DNA of 64,000 nt from Mycoplasmopsis columboralis (GTDB lineage Bacteria > Bacillota_I > Bacilli_A > Mycoplasmatales > Metamycoplasmataceae), in NCBI RefSeq assembly GCF_900660675.1, contig NZ_LR215039.1, positions 434,001-498,000 of the forward strand. Direction: 5' to 3'. Shown here piece by piece: positions 43,467-60,685 of this stretch (positions are counted from its first letter, which is position 1; each line of letters opens with the position of its first letter). The translations under genes were made by a program, and so were the position numbers. The notes below the pieces were generated by a model. The model was not told where the DNA came from. It made no database searches and was given only the letters and a program-made list of their open reading frames with translations.

Positions 43467-43835
43467 CTATTTACCTTTCTTTCCAGCAACAGTTTTTCTA
43501 GGACCTTTACGTGTACGAGCATTCTTTTGAGTTGATTGTCCACGTACTGGAAGTCCTTTTCTGTGTCTAATTCCACGGTAACATTTAATTTCCATTAAAC
43601 GTTTAATGTTAAGGTTAACTTCTCTTCTTAAGTCCCCTTCAGTCATGTAGTCTTTAGCTGCTTCTCTAATACGTGAAAGTTCTTCTTCAGAAAGACTTTT
43701 TACACGAGCGTCTTCACTAATTTGAGCTTTTGCACAAATTTCTTTAGCGATTGTTCTTCCGATTCCGTAAATGTATGTAAGAGAAATTACAACACGCTTG
43801 TCATTAGGAATCTCAACGTTTAAAATTCTAGCCAT
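43467..43835 (-). CDS. rpsM: 30S ribosomal protein S13
   Basis: 122-aa uS13. [15 protein letters not shown] and the C-terminal [21 protein letters not shown] plus a Lys/Arg-rich tail. Stop is 3 nt before rpsK. Confidence 0.97.
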   Translation of the reverse strand: MARILNVEIPNDKRVVISLTYIYGIGRTIAKEICAKAQISEDARVKSLSEEELSRIREAAKDYMTEGDLRREVNLNIKRLMEIKCYRGIRHRKGLPVRGQSTQKNARTRKGPRKTVAGKKGK

Positions 43836-43853
43836 TTAATTTATCCTTTCTGA

Positions 43854-43967
43854 TTATCCTTGTCTTTGTTTGTGTTTAGGGTTTGAACAAATAACACGAA
43901 TAATTCCTTTACGTTTGATAATTTTGCAATCTTTACACATTGTTTTAACACTTGCTCTAACTTTCAT
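43854..43967 (-). CDS. rpmJ: 50S ribosomal protein L36
   Basis: 37-aa bL36 with four zinc ligands (CKDCK; C and H in VICSNPKH). Lies between infA and rpsM, as in the classic spc operon. AGGAG precedes the ATG. Confidence 0.95.
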   Translation of the reverse strand: MKVRASVKTMCKDCKIIKRKGIIRVICSNPKHKQRQG

Positions 43968-43978
43968 TTAATTCTCCT

Positions 43979-44194
43979 TTATTTGTGACGGTAAGTGATA
44001 CGTCCTTGAGTTAAATCATAAGGACTCACTTCCACATCAACTGTATCTCCAGGTAAAATACGAATATGATTTACCCGCATCTTTCCTGAAATGTGAGCTT
44101 TAATTACTACACCGTTTTCAAGTTCTACTGAATATAAATCAGCTGAATAGGCTTCCTTGACTACGGCTTTAAATTTGATAGCATCTTTTGCCAA
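43979..44194 (-). CDS. infA: translation initiation factor IF-1
   Basis: 71-aa OB-fold protein with [18 protein letters not shown] and RITYRHK. The start codon is TTG (44192-44194), with AAAGGA 8 nt upstream; this start keeps the family N terminus. Confidence 0.95.
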   Translation of the reverse strand: MAKDAIKFKAVVKEAYSADLYSVELENGVVIKAHISGKMRVNHIRILPGDTVDVEVSPYDLTQGRITYRHK

Positions 44195-44195
44195 A

Positions 44196-44948
44196 TTAAA
44201 TTCCTTTCGTTAATACTACTGCTTTACCGTTTTTAATTAACACAGTATGCTCATAGTGTGATGTTTTGCTTTTATCATGTGAAGCAATTGTTCAACCATC
44301 ACTTAACGTTTTAATTCTTGGACTTTGGGTAATCATTGGTTCAATGCATATAACCATTCCATCTTTTAAAAGCATTCCAGTTCCTTTTTTACCATCATTA
44401 GGAACGTTTGGATCTTCATGGAGGTTTAAACCAATCCCGTGTCCACAAAATTCATCAGGAGTGTAATAACCAGCGGCTTTAATATACGAACCAATCGCAT
44501 ACGAAATATCACCAATTCTTGCTCCTTTTTTGATTGCTTTTATTCCAGCATCAAAAGCTCCTTTGGCTACATCAATTAATTTTTGATCAGCTTCAGAAAT
44601 TTTTCCAACACCCATTGTAAAAGCACTATCAGAATTGTATCCTTCTCATTTACATCCAAGATCAACACTAAGCAGATCCCCTTCTCGTAGGATGTAATCA
44701 CTTGGGATACCATGGATCAATTCATCATTTACAGATATGCAAGCTGTCGCAGGAAAACCGTATAATCCGAGAAAGGCAGGTTCGGCTTTGCGTTTTTTTA
44801 TTTCATTAAAAGCTAATTGATCAATTTCTTTTAATGAAACCCCTGGTCTTACAAAGTCATAAATAATTGCTTTGACTTCTGCCAAGATTTGACAGCTTTT
44901 GGTAATTTTTGCTATTTCTTGTGGCGTTTTAATTAAACTTTTTTTCAT
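44196..44948 (-). CDS. map: methionine aminopeptidase
   Basis: 250 aa, type I. The five metal ligands can be traced: Asp in SVDLGC, Asp in GYNSDSAF, His in [13 protein letters not shown], Glu in CIEPM and Glu in YEHTVLI. Two TGA codons are Trp. Stop is 1 nt before infA. Located after adk as in Bacillus. Confidence 0.96.
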
Positions 44949-44990
44949 AATAAAAAATATACTTTTTTAAAGTATATTCATTTTATCATT

Positions 44991-45632
44991 TTATTTGATT
45001 TTTTCAAGGACTTTTTTAGCGATAACTTCAGGAGTTTCTACTGCTTCAATACGAATTAGCATTCCTTTTTGTTGATAATATTCAATTAAAGGACTAGTTT
45101 GTTTGTTGTAAATATCCAATCTTAATTTAATAGCTTCAGGTTGATCATCTTTACGAGTAATTAAAGTTTCTCCATCCAAATCACAAGTTTCAGCTACTTT
45201 AGGAGGTTGGAATTTTACATGATAACCGCTTTTACATTTAGGGCAACTTCTACGTCCGCTAAGACGCTCTAAAATCACATTTTCTGGTGCTACAAGTTCA
45301 ATGGCAACAAATTCCAAATCTTTAAGTGAAGCTAAGAAATTAGCTTGTTCAATGGTTCTAGGATATCCATCTAAAATGAATTTGTCATTGTTTTGTTGCA
45401 ACTTGTTAATAGCATTCAAAACGATGGAATTAGTAATTGAATCAGGCACGTAACCACCAGTTGTTACAATTTGTTCCACTTGCAAGCCAAGTTCTGTTTT
45501 ATTGGCAATTTCTTCTCTAAAAATGTTTCCTGTAGAAACATGTTTTAAAGGACTGATTTTAGTTAGAATATTAGCTACAGTTCCTTTTCCAACACCAGGT
45601 TGTCCCATAAAAATTAAATTTTGTTTTATCAT
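44991..45632 (-). CDS. adk: adenylate kinase
   Basis: 213-aa ATP-AMP phosphotransferase. P-loop GQPGVGKGT, STGNIFREEI, LDGYPRT and a LID with a Cys4-type zinc site of which CPKC and the downstream Cys are visible (CD takes the usual fourth place). ATG lies inside the last codons of secY (7-nt overlap). The gap to map contains a short AT-rich inverted repeat (about 44958-44978). Confidence 0.95.
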   Translation of the reverse strand: MIKQNLIFMGQPGVGKGTVANILTKISPLKHVSTGNIFREEIANKTELGLQVEQIVTTGGYVPDSITNSIVLNAINKLQQNNDKFILDGYPRTIEQANFLASLKDLEFVAIELVAPENVILERLSGRRSCPKCKSGYHVKFQPPKVAETCDLDGETLITRKDDQPEAIKLRLDIYNKQTSPLIEYYQQKGMLIRIEAVETPEVIAKKVLEKIK

Positions 45633-47047
45633 AATAATCCTCTATTATCAATATCGTATTTTTCTCTATCAATTAAGTATTGTCTTGATTGTCTTTTGGC
45701 TTTAGCTAATCTTGAAGATTTTAATCTTGCAGTTAATTGAGCCACTGTCTCTAAGGCTACTGAAACTAAAATCATTAGCGAAGTTCCTCCAAAAGAAATA
45801 GCTGCAGGAAGACCTAACAAGATTTGTATAAATTGCATTGAAGCTAAAATTACTAAGTAGAAAGCAGAAAATAAGCTAAGTCTAAACACAATTGCAATTA
45901 AGTAATCTTGTGTTTCCTCTCCGGGTCTAACCCCTGGAATAAAGGTTGAATTTTTTGCAAAGTCTTCAGCAATTTTATCAGCACGTGATTGTTGAAGTCC
46001 TAAAATAATTGAAAACACAAAGGTAATTCCCACTAGCAATGATAATCCTATTGGTCTAGTAAATTGCAATTCCGTGTTGATAAATTGCTTTGATGCACTT
46101 GTATTTGGCAATAAGTTGGCAATCATTGATGGGAATGAAAGCACCATCATAGCAAAAATAATCGGCATAATTCCACCAGGATTAAGTTTTATTGGTAATT
46201 TACCCATTTCTTTAAGCGATTTACTTCTACCGGCTCCAATTTGTTGAATTGGTACTAAACGCTCAGCATTGTAGACAATTGCTAAAATTACGATAAAAAT
46301 AAAGTAAATTAACACATAAGTTAAGAAACTAATAATTCCAACTAATGTTCCATTAGAATTGCTAATGTCACCAATGAAGTACTTAAAAGCAGATTGGAAT
46401 TGATATGGTAAACGAATAGCAATACCAGTAAAAATAATTAAACTAGTTCCATTACCAATTCCTTTATTGGTTATTTGCTCTGAAATAAATAAAGCAAATA
46501 ATGAAGCTGCTGTAAGAATCATTGGAACAATGAAGTATTCTAAAGCCACTGAACTAAATGCATTAGTATTAACAATTTCTATAAAAGGATTTTGTCCAGC
46601 AGCAAGTGATTTCATTAAAAACACAGCTTGAGGATAAGCGATTACTAATGTAATAATACGAGTGATGATATTGATTTTTTTCCGTCCATGAGGACCCGAT
46701 TGTGAAAGTTTATAAATCGGAGGAAAAATTGGAGTTTGCAAAATCATCATGATAAGGGAAGCGTTAATGAAGGGACTAATTCCTAAGGCAAAAAGCGAAA
46801 ATTGCCTGAGACCTCCTCCACCAACTAAGTTTAAAGTATCCACAAATGAGTTACTTGAATTCCCAAGTGATGAATTATTAGCTAATTTAACAAATGGCAC
46901 AGTAATTGTTGTTCCAATAACAAATACAGCTAAAAGTAAGAAAGTATAAATAACCTTTCTTATTATTTCTTTGGAACTTCAAAATTCTTTTCAGTTGTTT
47001 CTTGCTTTATAGAGCAATCTAGAAAAGGTGAAAGTTAAATTTCTCAT
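45626..47047 (-). CDS. secY: preprotein translocase subunit SecY
   Basis: 473-aa Sec channel subunit with about ten membrane helices. GGGGLRQFSLFALGI..PFI, then FTGIAIRLPYQ, and the cytosolic loop of the C-terminal half PGVRPGEETQDYL are typical. The start is ATG at 47045-47047, not the internal GTG near 46900. It ends with TGA read as Trp followed directly by TAA at 45626-45628, which lies within the adk start; annotation with the standard code would end it early. TATAAT is present upstream (47081-47086). Confidence 0.96.
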
Positions 47048-47080
47048 GTAAAATTCTGACCTTTCTAAAAATACTTTCTA

Positions 47081-47086
47081 ATTATA
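47081..47086 (-). promoter_or_regulatory. -10 element of the secY operon
   Basis: Minus strand TATAAT in AT-rich DNA; GAAAGG lies between it and the ATG. Confidence 0.45.
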
Positions 47087-47152
47087 CTAAATAAATATTT
47101 TTTTAATTGCGTTATTTGTGTATTTTAGATGTCTTTCAAAGCATAAAAAAAT

Positions 47153-47170
47153 GTGCCCATCTGGCACTTA
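47153..47170 (-). terminator. rRNA operon terminator
   Basis: GTGCC/GGCAC stem with CATCT-type loop and a T run on the minus strand, between 23S and secY. Confidence 0.85.
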
Positions 47171-47196
47171 TGCGCTTTGAAAACTGAATAGTAAAA

Positions 47197-47229
47197 TAAT
47201 AATTTATTAAAATGTTTTGAAGTACATCT
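47197..47229 (-). other. 3' strand of the pre-23S processing stem
   Basis: TAATAATTTATTAAAATG...TTTGAA(G)TACATC is the reverse complement of 50133-50168, so the precursor folds both ends of 23S together (RNase III-type site). An outer segment 47175-47195 also matches 50247-50268. Confidence 0.6.
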
Positions 47230-47234
47230 TAACT

Positions 47235-50115
<2,881 letters not shown>

Positions 50116-50395
50116 TTATGTATTTTCCTATTGTTGATGTATTCAAAGACATTTTAATAAATTATTATTGCTAATAATTATCAACTCGGTATCACAAAAC
50201 AAATTGACTAATTGTTTTTTTGATGTCGTTGTTATATTAATTTATCTTTACTATTCAGTTTTCAAAGAACATAATGAGAGAAAGTTCTCTCAAAACTAGA
50301 TATATCATTGGACTACTTCAATGTACATGACCAAATGTTAATAATAGTCTTAAGGTAAAGTTAGTTAATTAATTAACTAATAATTGTACTCCGTA
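50116..50395 (-). other. 16S-23S internal transcribed spacer, no tRNA
   Basis: 280 bp between 16S and 23S. No tRNA cloverleaf is seen. It holds the other arms of the processing stems and a boxA-like stretch (minus strand TGTTCTTTGAAAACT, near 50256-50275), the antitermination element known from Gram-positive rRNA leaders. Confidence 0.6.
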
Positions 50396-51903
<1,508 letters not shown>

Positions 51904-52040
51904 TTGACTGTCATGTATTTTGTATATATCTAGTTTTCAAAGAACTTTTGCAATGTTTGCTTTCTAATTATACATATAAAAATTTTTTTCAAAAATATTT
52001 TTTATTTCTTTTTTTAGATTAGCAACTTAGTGCTTAATTA
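51904..52040 (-). promoter_or_regulatory. rRNA leader, boxA and promoter
   Basis: Minus strand: TATAAT at 51967-51972, then boxA-like GTTCTTTGAAAAC (about 51932-51947), then the 5' arm of the pre-16S stem (GTCATGTA, 51910-51917, and ATATATCTAGTTTT, 51924-51937), which pair with 50324-50331 and 50291-50305 beyond the 3' end. No good -35 consensus. Confidence 0.6.
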
Positions 52041-52715
52041 TTATAATGCAAACAAATTATTTTCTAAGCAAAAAGATGTAATTAAATAATAAATTATTTC
52101 ATCGACTTCTGAAACAGGTAATTGAACATATTCTTTGGTGTCATTTAATAATATATATAAACGCTCTAGCAAGAGTGAACTATAAGATTTTGTTGAATGC
52201 TTTGAACATAAAAAACCTTTAATTTTAAAATCAAAATAAGTTACATTATTATTTGAACACTCTAAGCAAGAAGTTAAATTAAAACTTAAATCATAATATT
52301 TTAATAAAGCCTTCAAAAAGCAATTAAAACTTTGATAAAAGTTCTCATCGTTAATATAACTTACAATTTCTAAGTAAATATTAATAAATTCATTTTGAAA
52401 ATGAATGTTTTTAACTAAATCATGAACACGACTTAGAAAAGTAAAGGATTTCTCATTACCCAATTCATATTTAAATAACAATGTCGCTTTTTTTAAACGT
52501 CCCACTTTGTTTGTTTGACGAGCTTGAAAATATTCAAACTCACATAAAGCTCCATAAATTAAATTAGCAGCATTTTTGGATGTTGGTTTATTTAAACCTT
52601 GTGCAAATAATGTAAGCTGACCTTCAGTGGTTAAAAAAGTTACTAAAAATTCGTTTTCACTAAGTTCTTTTTTATAAATAAAAATTCCTTTATTAATAGT
52701 AGTGGTAGAAAGCAT
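52041..52715 (-). CDS. recO: DNA repair protein RecO
   Basis: 224-aa RecO. N-terminal OB-fold region (KGIFIYKKELSENEFLVTFLTTEGQLTLFAQGLNKP) and the later CLEC zinc-type ligand (CLECSNNNV; further C and H in GFLCSKH). Partner RecR lies at 28 kb. TATAAT ends 8 nt before the ATG without a Shine-Dalgarno, a leaderless arrangement. Confidence 0.88.
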   Translation of the reverse strand: MLSTTTINKGIFIYKKELSENEFLVTFLTTEGQLTLFAQGLNKPTSKNAANLIYGALCEFEYFQARQTNKVGRLKKATLLFKYELGNEKSFTFLSRVHDLVKNIHFQNEFINIYLEIVSYINDENFYQSFNCFLKALLKYYDLSFNLTSCLECSNNNVTYFDFKIKGFLCSKHSTKSYSSLLLERLYILLNDTKEYVQLPVSEVDEIIYYLITSFCLENNLFAL

Positions 52716-52746
52716 TACTAATAATTATATTTAAGTATTAAAAAAT

Positions 52747-52762
52747 CATCTCAATTGAGATG
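52747..52762 (-). terminator. terminator after the YitT-family gene
   Basis: CATCTC/GAGATG stem with AATT loop and T run on the minus strand. Confidence 0.85.
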
Positions 52763-52765
52763 AAA

Positions 52766-53932
52766 TTATTCTTCATTGACAGGTTTATTTTTTTTACGCT
52801 TAAATAAACGATTATATTGAGTGGAAGTGACATATAAATAGCCATCGACTTTATGTAAATTCCCAATGCTAATAAAAGCATTTTGATCCACACTTCGAGC
52901 CACTTCGATAAATTTAGCTGCATCAATAAATAAGCAAGTGGTAGAAATAATTTGTTGAGGTTCTTTAGTATATCCTCCAATAACTTGAGATACACTTGTA
53001 GCAAAACGATAATCTTTAAGCAAGTTGACCTGTTGAATAATTTCTCAAGGCTTACTTGAAATAATTTCAACTTTGACCATTTTAAATTTGGGAAACAAAA
53101 TATTTAAAAATCACCCATTAAATAACACCATCAACAATCCCGCCACAAATGCAGGGCTAAAGAGATTTTGCATTTCTCAGCTATTATTTTGAAGTCCATT
53201 TGTTAAGTAACTTCCTAAAAAGTAACTAAATAAAAATGATACTAAATGCAAAATCATTAATAAAGGCCCGACATTTTTGAATTTTTTGTGTGATAAATAA
53301 ACACTTAAAATATCAAAACCTCCTGAAGAAGAATCAATAATAAGCAAAATAGCTGTGCATACTGCTTGAATTGCTCCTCATAAAAGAGCATAGAAAATAA
53401 GTGAAAAATCAGAAAAAGTTCCACTAGACCAAGTTACTAATTGATGTTCATTTAATTTACCGAACATATATAAAGGCTCAGTGTTAGTAATAGAGTTACT
53501 AATAATTAATCCCGTAATTGAAACAGTGCTCATAAAAATTAAGTTAAGTAAGGTAAAACGCTTTCCAATGAATTTTCATGATAGAACAAATAGTGGAATG
53601 TTAGCAATTAGATTTAACATTCAGAAAATTACATTATAAACAACTAGTTTGTTTTCATAGTTGTGCAACAGCTGAAAACTTAATCGAGCCACTGATTGGG
53701 AAATGGCTGCAATTCCCATTTCATATAAACCAGTAATTTGAACAATTAAATATTGAAATAAAGCAAAAAAGATCGCAATAATTAAGGTAAAAATAATTTG
53801 TCACTTTAGTGACTTTACCCGATAAAAAGTTCCAAAGGTAAGCAATGATTGCTTAATTTTAGCACGTTTTACTTCAACAACTTTTTCATATGCTACTGTT
53901 AGTTCTTGAGTATCAAAATGATCTTTCTTCAT
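52766..53932 (-). CDS. YitT-family membrane protein with C-terminal DUF2179
   Basis: 388 aa. Five or more helices (about 40-300) with the YitT signature SSSGGFDILSVYLSHK, then a cytosolic DUF2179 domain with SVSQVIGGYTKEPQQIISTTCLFIDAAKFIEVA in pieces, ending in a basic tail. Transport or regulatory role unknown. TGA codons are Trp; checked across the whole frame. TATAAT ends six bases before the ATG, again without a Shine-Dalgarno. A hairpin terminator separates it from the upstream pgmB. Confidence 0.88.
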
Positions 53933-53938
53933 ATAGGT

Positions 53939-53944
53939 ATTATA
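53939..53944 (-). promoter_or_regulatory. -10 element of the YitT-family gene (leaderless type)
   Basis: Minus strand TATAAT followed by ACCTAT and the ATG. Confidence 0.5.
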
Positions 53945-53965
53945 ATGATTTTTTCAAAAGAAAAA

Positions 53966-53982
53966 CTCGCTTTACAAGCGAG
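53966..53982 (-). terminator. terminator of the sugar utilisation operon (after pgmB)
   Basis: CTCGCTT/AAGCGAG stem with 3-nt loop and TTTTT on the minus strand. Confidence 0.9.
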
Positions 53983-53990
53983 CTCAACTC

Positions 53991-54668
53991 TTATTTAATT
54001 GCATTTAAAATAGTTTGTAAATGTAATTCTTTAGTTGAAGGAATATTTAAAGTAGCTCCTTTAAATAAATGTTCACTTCCAGCAGGAACAATTGCCACTG
54101 AATGCATTTGGGCTTTTATGATTCCTTCAAGTCCTGAAGGGGCATCTTCAAATCCCACACATTCTTGTGGGGTTAAATTAATTCCTACTGCTGCAGCTAC
54201 AAAAATATCTGGAGCTGGTTTTCCATGTTTGATATTTGCAGGATTTACAATAAAATCAAAGTACTCTTTAAGACCAATTTTTTCCAAAATAAGTGGAGCA
54301 TTATAAGAAGAAGAAGCAATAGCTAATTTGTAATCATGTGCTTTAAGTTCTTTTAAAAACTGCTCAACCCCTGGCAAAATTGCGCTTGAGTTTAATTCGG
54401 TGTGGAGCATTTGTTTGTATTGTTCATTTTTGTTAAAACACATTTGTTCAATTAAAGCATCATCAAATTCATTTAATTTATTCTTTAATTTTAAAATCGC
54501 AATTAACGTGTTTTTACGAGGTAGCCCTTTAAGAGGTTCATTCTCTTCAGCGCTGTATTCAATATTGTATTTAGCTAATTCATGTTTTCAAGCTAAATAA
54601 TGTAAGTGAGCAGTATCGGTAATTACGCCATCTAAATCAAAGACAAATCCTTTAATAGTAGTTTTCAT
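53991..54668 (-). CDS. pgmB: beta-phosphoglucomutase
   Basis: Converts beta-glucose-1-phosphate, the product of the GH65 enzyme, to glucose-6-phosphate. 225-aa HAD protein: DLDGVITDTA (nucleophile Asp and acid/base Asp two residues later), LPRKNTL, SSSYNAP, and GFEDAPSGLEGI. The ATG overlaps the GH65 stop by one base. Last gene of the operon before a terminator. Confidence 0.93.
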
Positions 54669-57061
54669 TAAATTTGCACCTCATCAATTTTAAAGGTTCT
54701 TACTTCGCTTTCTTTGAAGTGGACATTTTCGTTTCCAATAATTAGTGCTTTGTTAGCTTCTTTAAGACATTTAACTTCAAAAGTCTTTTTGAATACTGAA
54801 ACTAAAAATTCTCCATTTGCATAATTAAATTTGTATTTTAATGAATCTCACTTAGTTGGTAAATTAGGGTGAATGTGCATTTGATTATTGTGTCAATCAA
54901 GACCTCCAAACCCAAACACAATCATTTGTCAAATCGCAGCTAAACTTCCGGCATGAATTCCGGCATCTGAAGAGTGCATGTTTGTTCCTAAATCGATGTT
55001 AATACCGTATTTGAATAACTCATATGCTTTTTGCATTTTTCCTAAACGAGCAGCCTCAATGGTATATGTTGCTGGAGAAAGTGAAGAATCATGAGTGGTA
55101 ATTGGTTCATAATAATCAAAGTTAGCTTCACGAACTTCTTTTGAGTATAAATGTGGCATTAAACTAGTTAAAAGCACAACGTCAGCTTGTTTAACTAATT
55201 GTGAACATAAACGTTTGTGCCCTTCTTTGGTGCTAAAAAGTTTTTTACCAGCATCTCCAAGCATTTGGAATGGAGATACATCAATTTTAGGCAATCCTAA
55301 GAATTGATCGTTTTCAGCAATCACTAAGTTTTCATTTGGTTGTTGTTGAATTAATTTAGCAGCTACTTCTCTCATTTTAGCCACATTAATTCTATAAGGA
55401 ATTTTCTTAAGAATGCTTTTAAGAAGTTTTTTATCTTCTTTAGTTTGTGAAAGTTTGTCAATTACTTGTAACCCAAGTTCAATGTTGTATTGAGCAAATT
55501 TGTTAATGTAAGCGTTGTTATCAATGTTTCCTTTGTATTCATTTGGTCCCATTACATCTTTAATTGCATACATTCCATTACTTTGCAATTCGGCTCTATT
55601 GGTGTAAAAGTATGCTGTATCAATTAGCATCTCATAACCCATTTTTTGCATAAAATCTTCATCACCAGTCACTTGATAGTATTGGTTAATAGCAAAAGCC
55701 ACATCTGCAGACACGTGAATTTCTTGTCTACGTGAAGCAATAGGTACTTGTTCACCAGTGACAACATCAGCTTGTCCTCAGTATGGACACACTTCACCTT
55801 CGGTAGGTCAAGCCATTTCTCAAGGGAATTGAGCCCCAAGTAAATTACTTTCTTCAGGACGAATTTTTTGTTCTTTGGCTTTAGCTCTAGCTCCTTCAAT
55901 TCCTAAGTAACGGTAAGTAAGTAAATTTCTAACTACTTTAGGATTAGTAAATAGGTAGTTAGGGTTGATGAAAAACTCAGTATCTCAGTAAGTGTGTCCT
56001 TGATATCCTTCACCACTAAGTCCTTTTGCTCCAACATTTTTATAAATTGAATCTTGTGGCACAAAAGAGTTAAGATGAAAAATTCCAAATTCCAATGCTA
56101 AAGTATCATATTTAGCATCGTTGGTTTTTCCGTTAATTTCAACAAAAAATTGATTTCAAACTTTTTCTTGCATTGCTTTAATTGAAGCTTCTTTTAAAGT
56201 TTCGTATTTAGTTGAAAGCAATTCATTATGTTTTAAATTAGCATTAGCAATAACTTTGTCATTGTTTAATAGCTCGTGTTCTGAATCTACACTGGTGTGC
56301 ACTGACATTAATTTAGTTAATTCAACAACATCACCTTTTTTAACTGTTAAATTAATTTTAAATCCTACTTTACGACGTGCCATTGTTACGACATAATCAT
56401 CATTACCACTAGCTACTTTTTTGTTATTTACCTTAACATTGGTAATTAAATTATGCACGGCAAATTTGTTTGAGAAAGTAGTTTGTTGTTGCATTTGTAC
56501 TGATTCTGTGGTAGGACGTGATTTTAAACCTTCGGCAAAGTGTTGTGATCCAGTGTTGGTTACTTGTCCGTTAATTGCTGGAAGTAAAGTTAAAGTTAGT
56601 TCTTTTTGTCCTCTAGCTAAACTTAATACTTCCACTCTGATGTATTGTGCATAAACGTTTTTATCATCTTGTGATACAAAACGTTCAAAGAACAACTTGA
56701 ATTTCCCTTGTGGACGTTCAATTTCAACTTCTCTAGTTAACAGACCTTCTTTAATGTGTAAGGTTTTAACATATTTGTCTTCTTCGCTTAATTCTAATTG
56801 TTTTCCATTTAATAAAATTGGTGTTGTAACTAAATCAGCTAAGTTAGCTAATTCAGACACATCATCTGCAGAAGCTTTGTTAAAAATCCCATTAACAAAA
56901 AAATCTTCCTTGTTGTAGTAAGCTGGTTCTTCATCGGCGCTTCTAAGACCTAAGTATCCATTTCCTAAAGCAAAAATACTTTCGCTTTTAGCAGTTTTAG
57001 TTTTATCAAACTTAATTTGTGAAACAGTCTTTTTGTTTAAATCATATTTTAAAAAATCCAT
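54668..57061 (-). CDS. glycoside hydrolase family 65 phosphorylase (maltose phosphorylase-like)
   Basis: Phosphorolysis of maltose or a related disaccharide to glucose and beta-glucose-1-phosphate. 797 aa with an N-terminal super-sandwich (SIFALGNGYLGLRSADE), (alpha/alpha)6 barrel containing QGHTYWDTEFF, and the catalytic acid in DVMGPNEYKG (Glu at about 508). Several TGA codons are Trp. GGAGAGAG precedes the ATG. The specificity (maltose, trehalose or kojibiose) cannot be told; the adjoining pgmB fits any of them. Confidence 0.92.
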
Positions 57062-57081
57062 TGTCTCTCTCCTTGATTTTC

Positions 57082-58895
<1,814 letters not shown>

Positions 58896-60674
58896 TTATT
58901 TAGTTTTTTTAAGTTGACACATTTTTTTACATGCGCATTTAACATGTTTTTTAACAAATTCGTAAGCTACTTTTGTTAAAGAACCACGTTTTGCTTGGTT
59001 TTTAGTAAATTCAAGTAAGTCTCTACGAATTTGAATTTTTTCTGAAGATTCAACTCAGTTTTTAAGTGAGTGTAATGTTTGGTAGTTAAATTCAGAAGTT
59101 AGTGAAATGGTGGTTTTAGCATCAAAAATATGAATTCTTGATTCCATTAAATACACTTCGACAATTTCACCGTTGTTGTATTTTTCATATGTACTGGTAA
59201 TAAAAGTTAATTTTTGATCAGTACCTTCAATTAATCCATTGTATTGAATTTCGTTTCCTAAAAGTTCTTTTGAATCAACTTTAACTTTAAGAACTACATT
59301 ATATGAATCTTTAACAACTTCATCAACCGCAATATCTTGTGGACGAATACCAAAAATAATCGCTTGTCCTTCTTCAATATTTTTACGTTTTGAAACAGGA
59401 ATTTGAAGTTTTAAGTTTTCGGCTACAAAGTATCCATTTTCGTATTTTCCTGAAAGTAAGTTCATGGTTGGAGTACCAATAAATTGAGCAACAAATACGT
59501 TAGCTGGATTTTTATACACTTCTTCAGGAGCCCCAATTTGTTGTACAAATCCATCTGACATAATAGCAATTTTATCTGACATAGTCATAGCTTCAATTTG
59601 GTCGTGAGTAACATAAACTGTTCCAGCTCCAACTCTTTCGTGAATTTTTCTAAGCTCAGTTCTCATTGATGCACGTAATTTAGCATCTAAGTTTGAAAGA
59701 GGTTCATCCATTAAGAATAAGTTTGGATTCCCTACAATTGAACGTCCAAGTGCTACACGTTGTCTTTGACCTCCAGATAAAGCCGCTGGTTTACGATCTA
59801 AGTAGTAATCTAATCCTAAAATTGAACTAGCTTCTTTAATTCTAGCTTCAATGATTTCTTTTTTGTTATCTTTGGTTTTAGCTTCTTTGCGAGCTTGAGC
59901 AAGTTCTTTTAATTGTTCACTTAATTTAGCAATTTCGGCTTTAAATTCTTCTACACGACTTGATTGAGAAGAGATGAAATTCAATTCTTTTTCATTAGAT
60001 TCATAAAGAGATTTTAGTCCATTTAATTTAAAGAAAGCTACCCGAGAAGATTTTTTGCTTTTATCTTTTAAATCATTGTAAGATTGTTCTTTTTTGTTAA
60101 TTTTAGCAAGTAAGTTCTTTTGTTTTTCAACTAATTTATTGTAGTTAGTAATGTTGTTTACTAATGATTTAAGTGAATTAATGTAGTTTTTAGTGAAAAT
60201 TTCTTTTTTGTAAAATTCTGCTTCTGCACCGATTTTAGCTTTATTTGCTTTAAGACCAAAACCGATGTTGTCTTTTACGGTTAAATGTGGGAAAAGAGCA
60301 TAATTTTGAAACACCATTGTAATATCTCTATCAGAAGGTTCTGAGTGAGTAACATCAATTCCGTTAATTAATACTTTTCCACTACTTGGTAAATCTAATC
60401 CAGCAATAGCTCTAAGAGTAGTTGTTTTACCACAACCACTAGGTCCTAAAAGTGATAAGAATTCACCTTTTTTAAGATCAATTGAAGTACCAAACACAGC
60501 TTGAAAACCATTATCATAAACCTTATCCATGTTTTCGATTTTTAAAACATAATTTTGATCTTGAGCATTAAGCATGTCTTGTTCATGTTTTGCTTTAAGT
60601 TGTTCATATAACTTTTCAATATGCGAAGGTAATCCATTTGGATTTAAAACTTGATTATTTGATTTAAATTGCAT
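58896..60674 (-). CDS. sugar ABC transporter ATPase (MsmK/UgpC type) with large insertion
   Basis: 592 aa, much longer than the usual 370. N-terminal extension of about 44 aa, Walker A GPSGCGKTT (77-85), Q-loop VFQNYALFPH (121-130), signature LSGGQRQ (299-305), Walker B LFLMDEP (319-325), H-loop YVTHDQIEAM. Between Q-loop and signature, about residues 143-275, lies a Lys/Glu-rich coiled-coil insertion. The C-terminal TOBE/MalK-like domain is followed by a Cys-rich tail (KCACKKMC). GGAG precedes the ATG. One TGA codon is Trp. Confidence 0.9.
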
Positions 60675-60685
60675 AATAGTCTCCT

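Noticed and set aside
44958-44978. AT-rich inverted repeat between adk and map as a terminator
   Set aside because: It is AT-only and lies inside a continuous operon; it may rather be an internal promoter (TATATT) but support is weak.
50116-50395. tRNA genes in the 16S-23S spacer
   Set aside because: No T-loop GTTCRANYC or acceptor pairing could be found.
52738-53070. A 110-codon alternative frame in the YitT gene
   Set aside because: It overlaps the DUF2179 part of the real frame, which has the family motifs.
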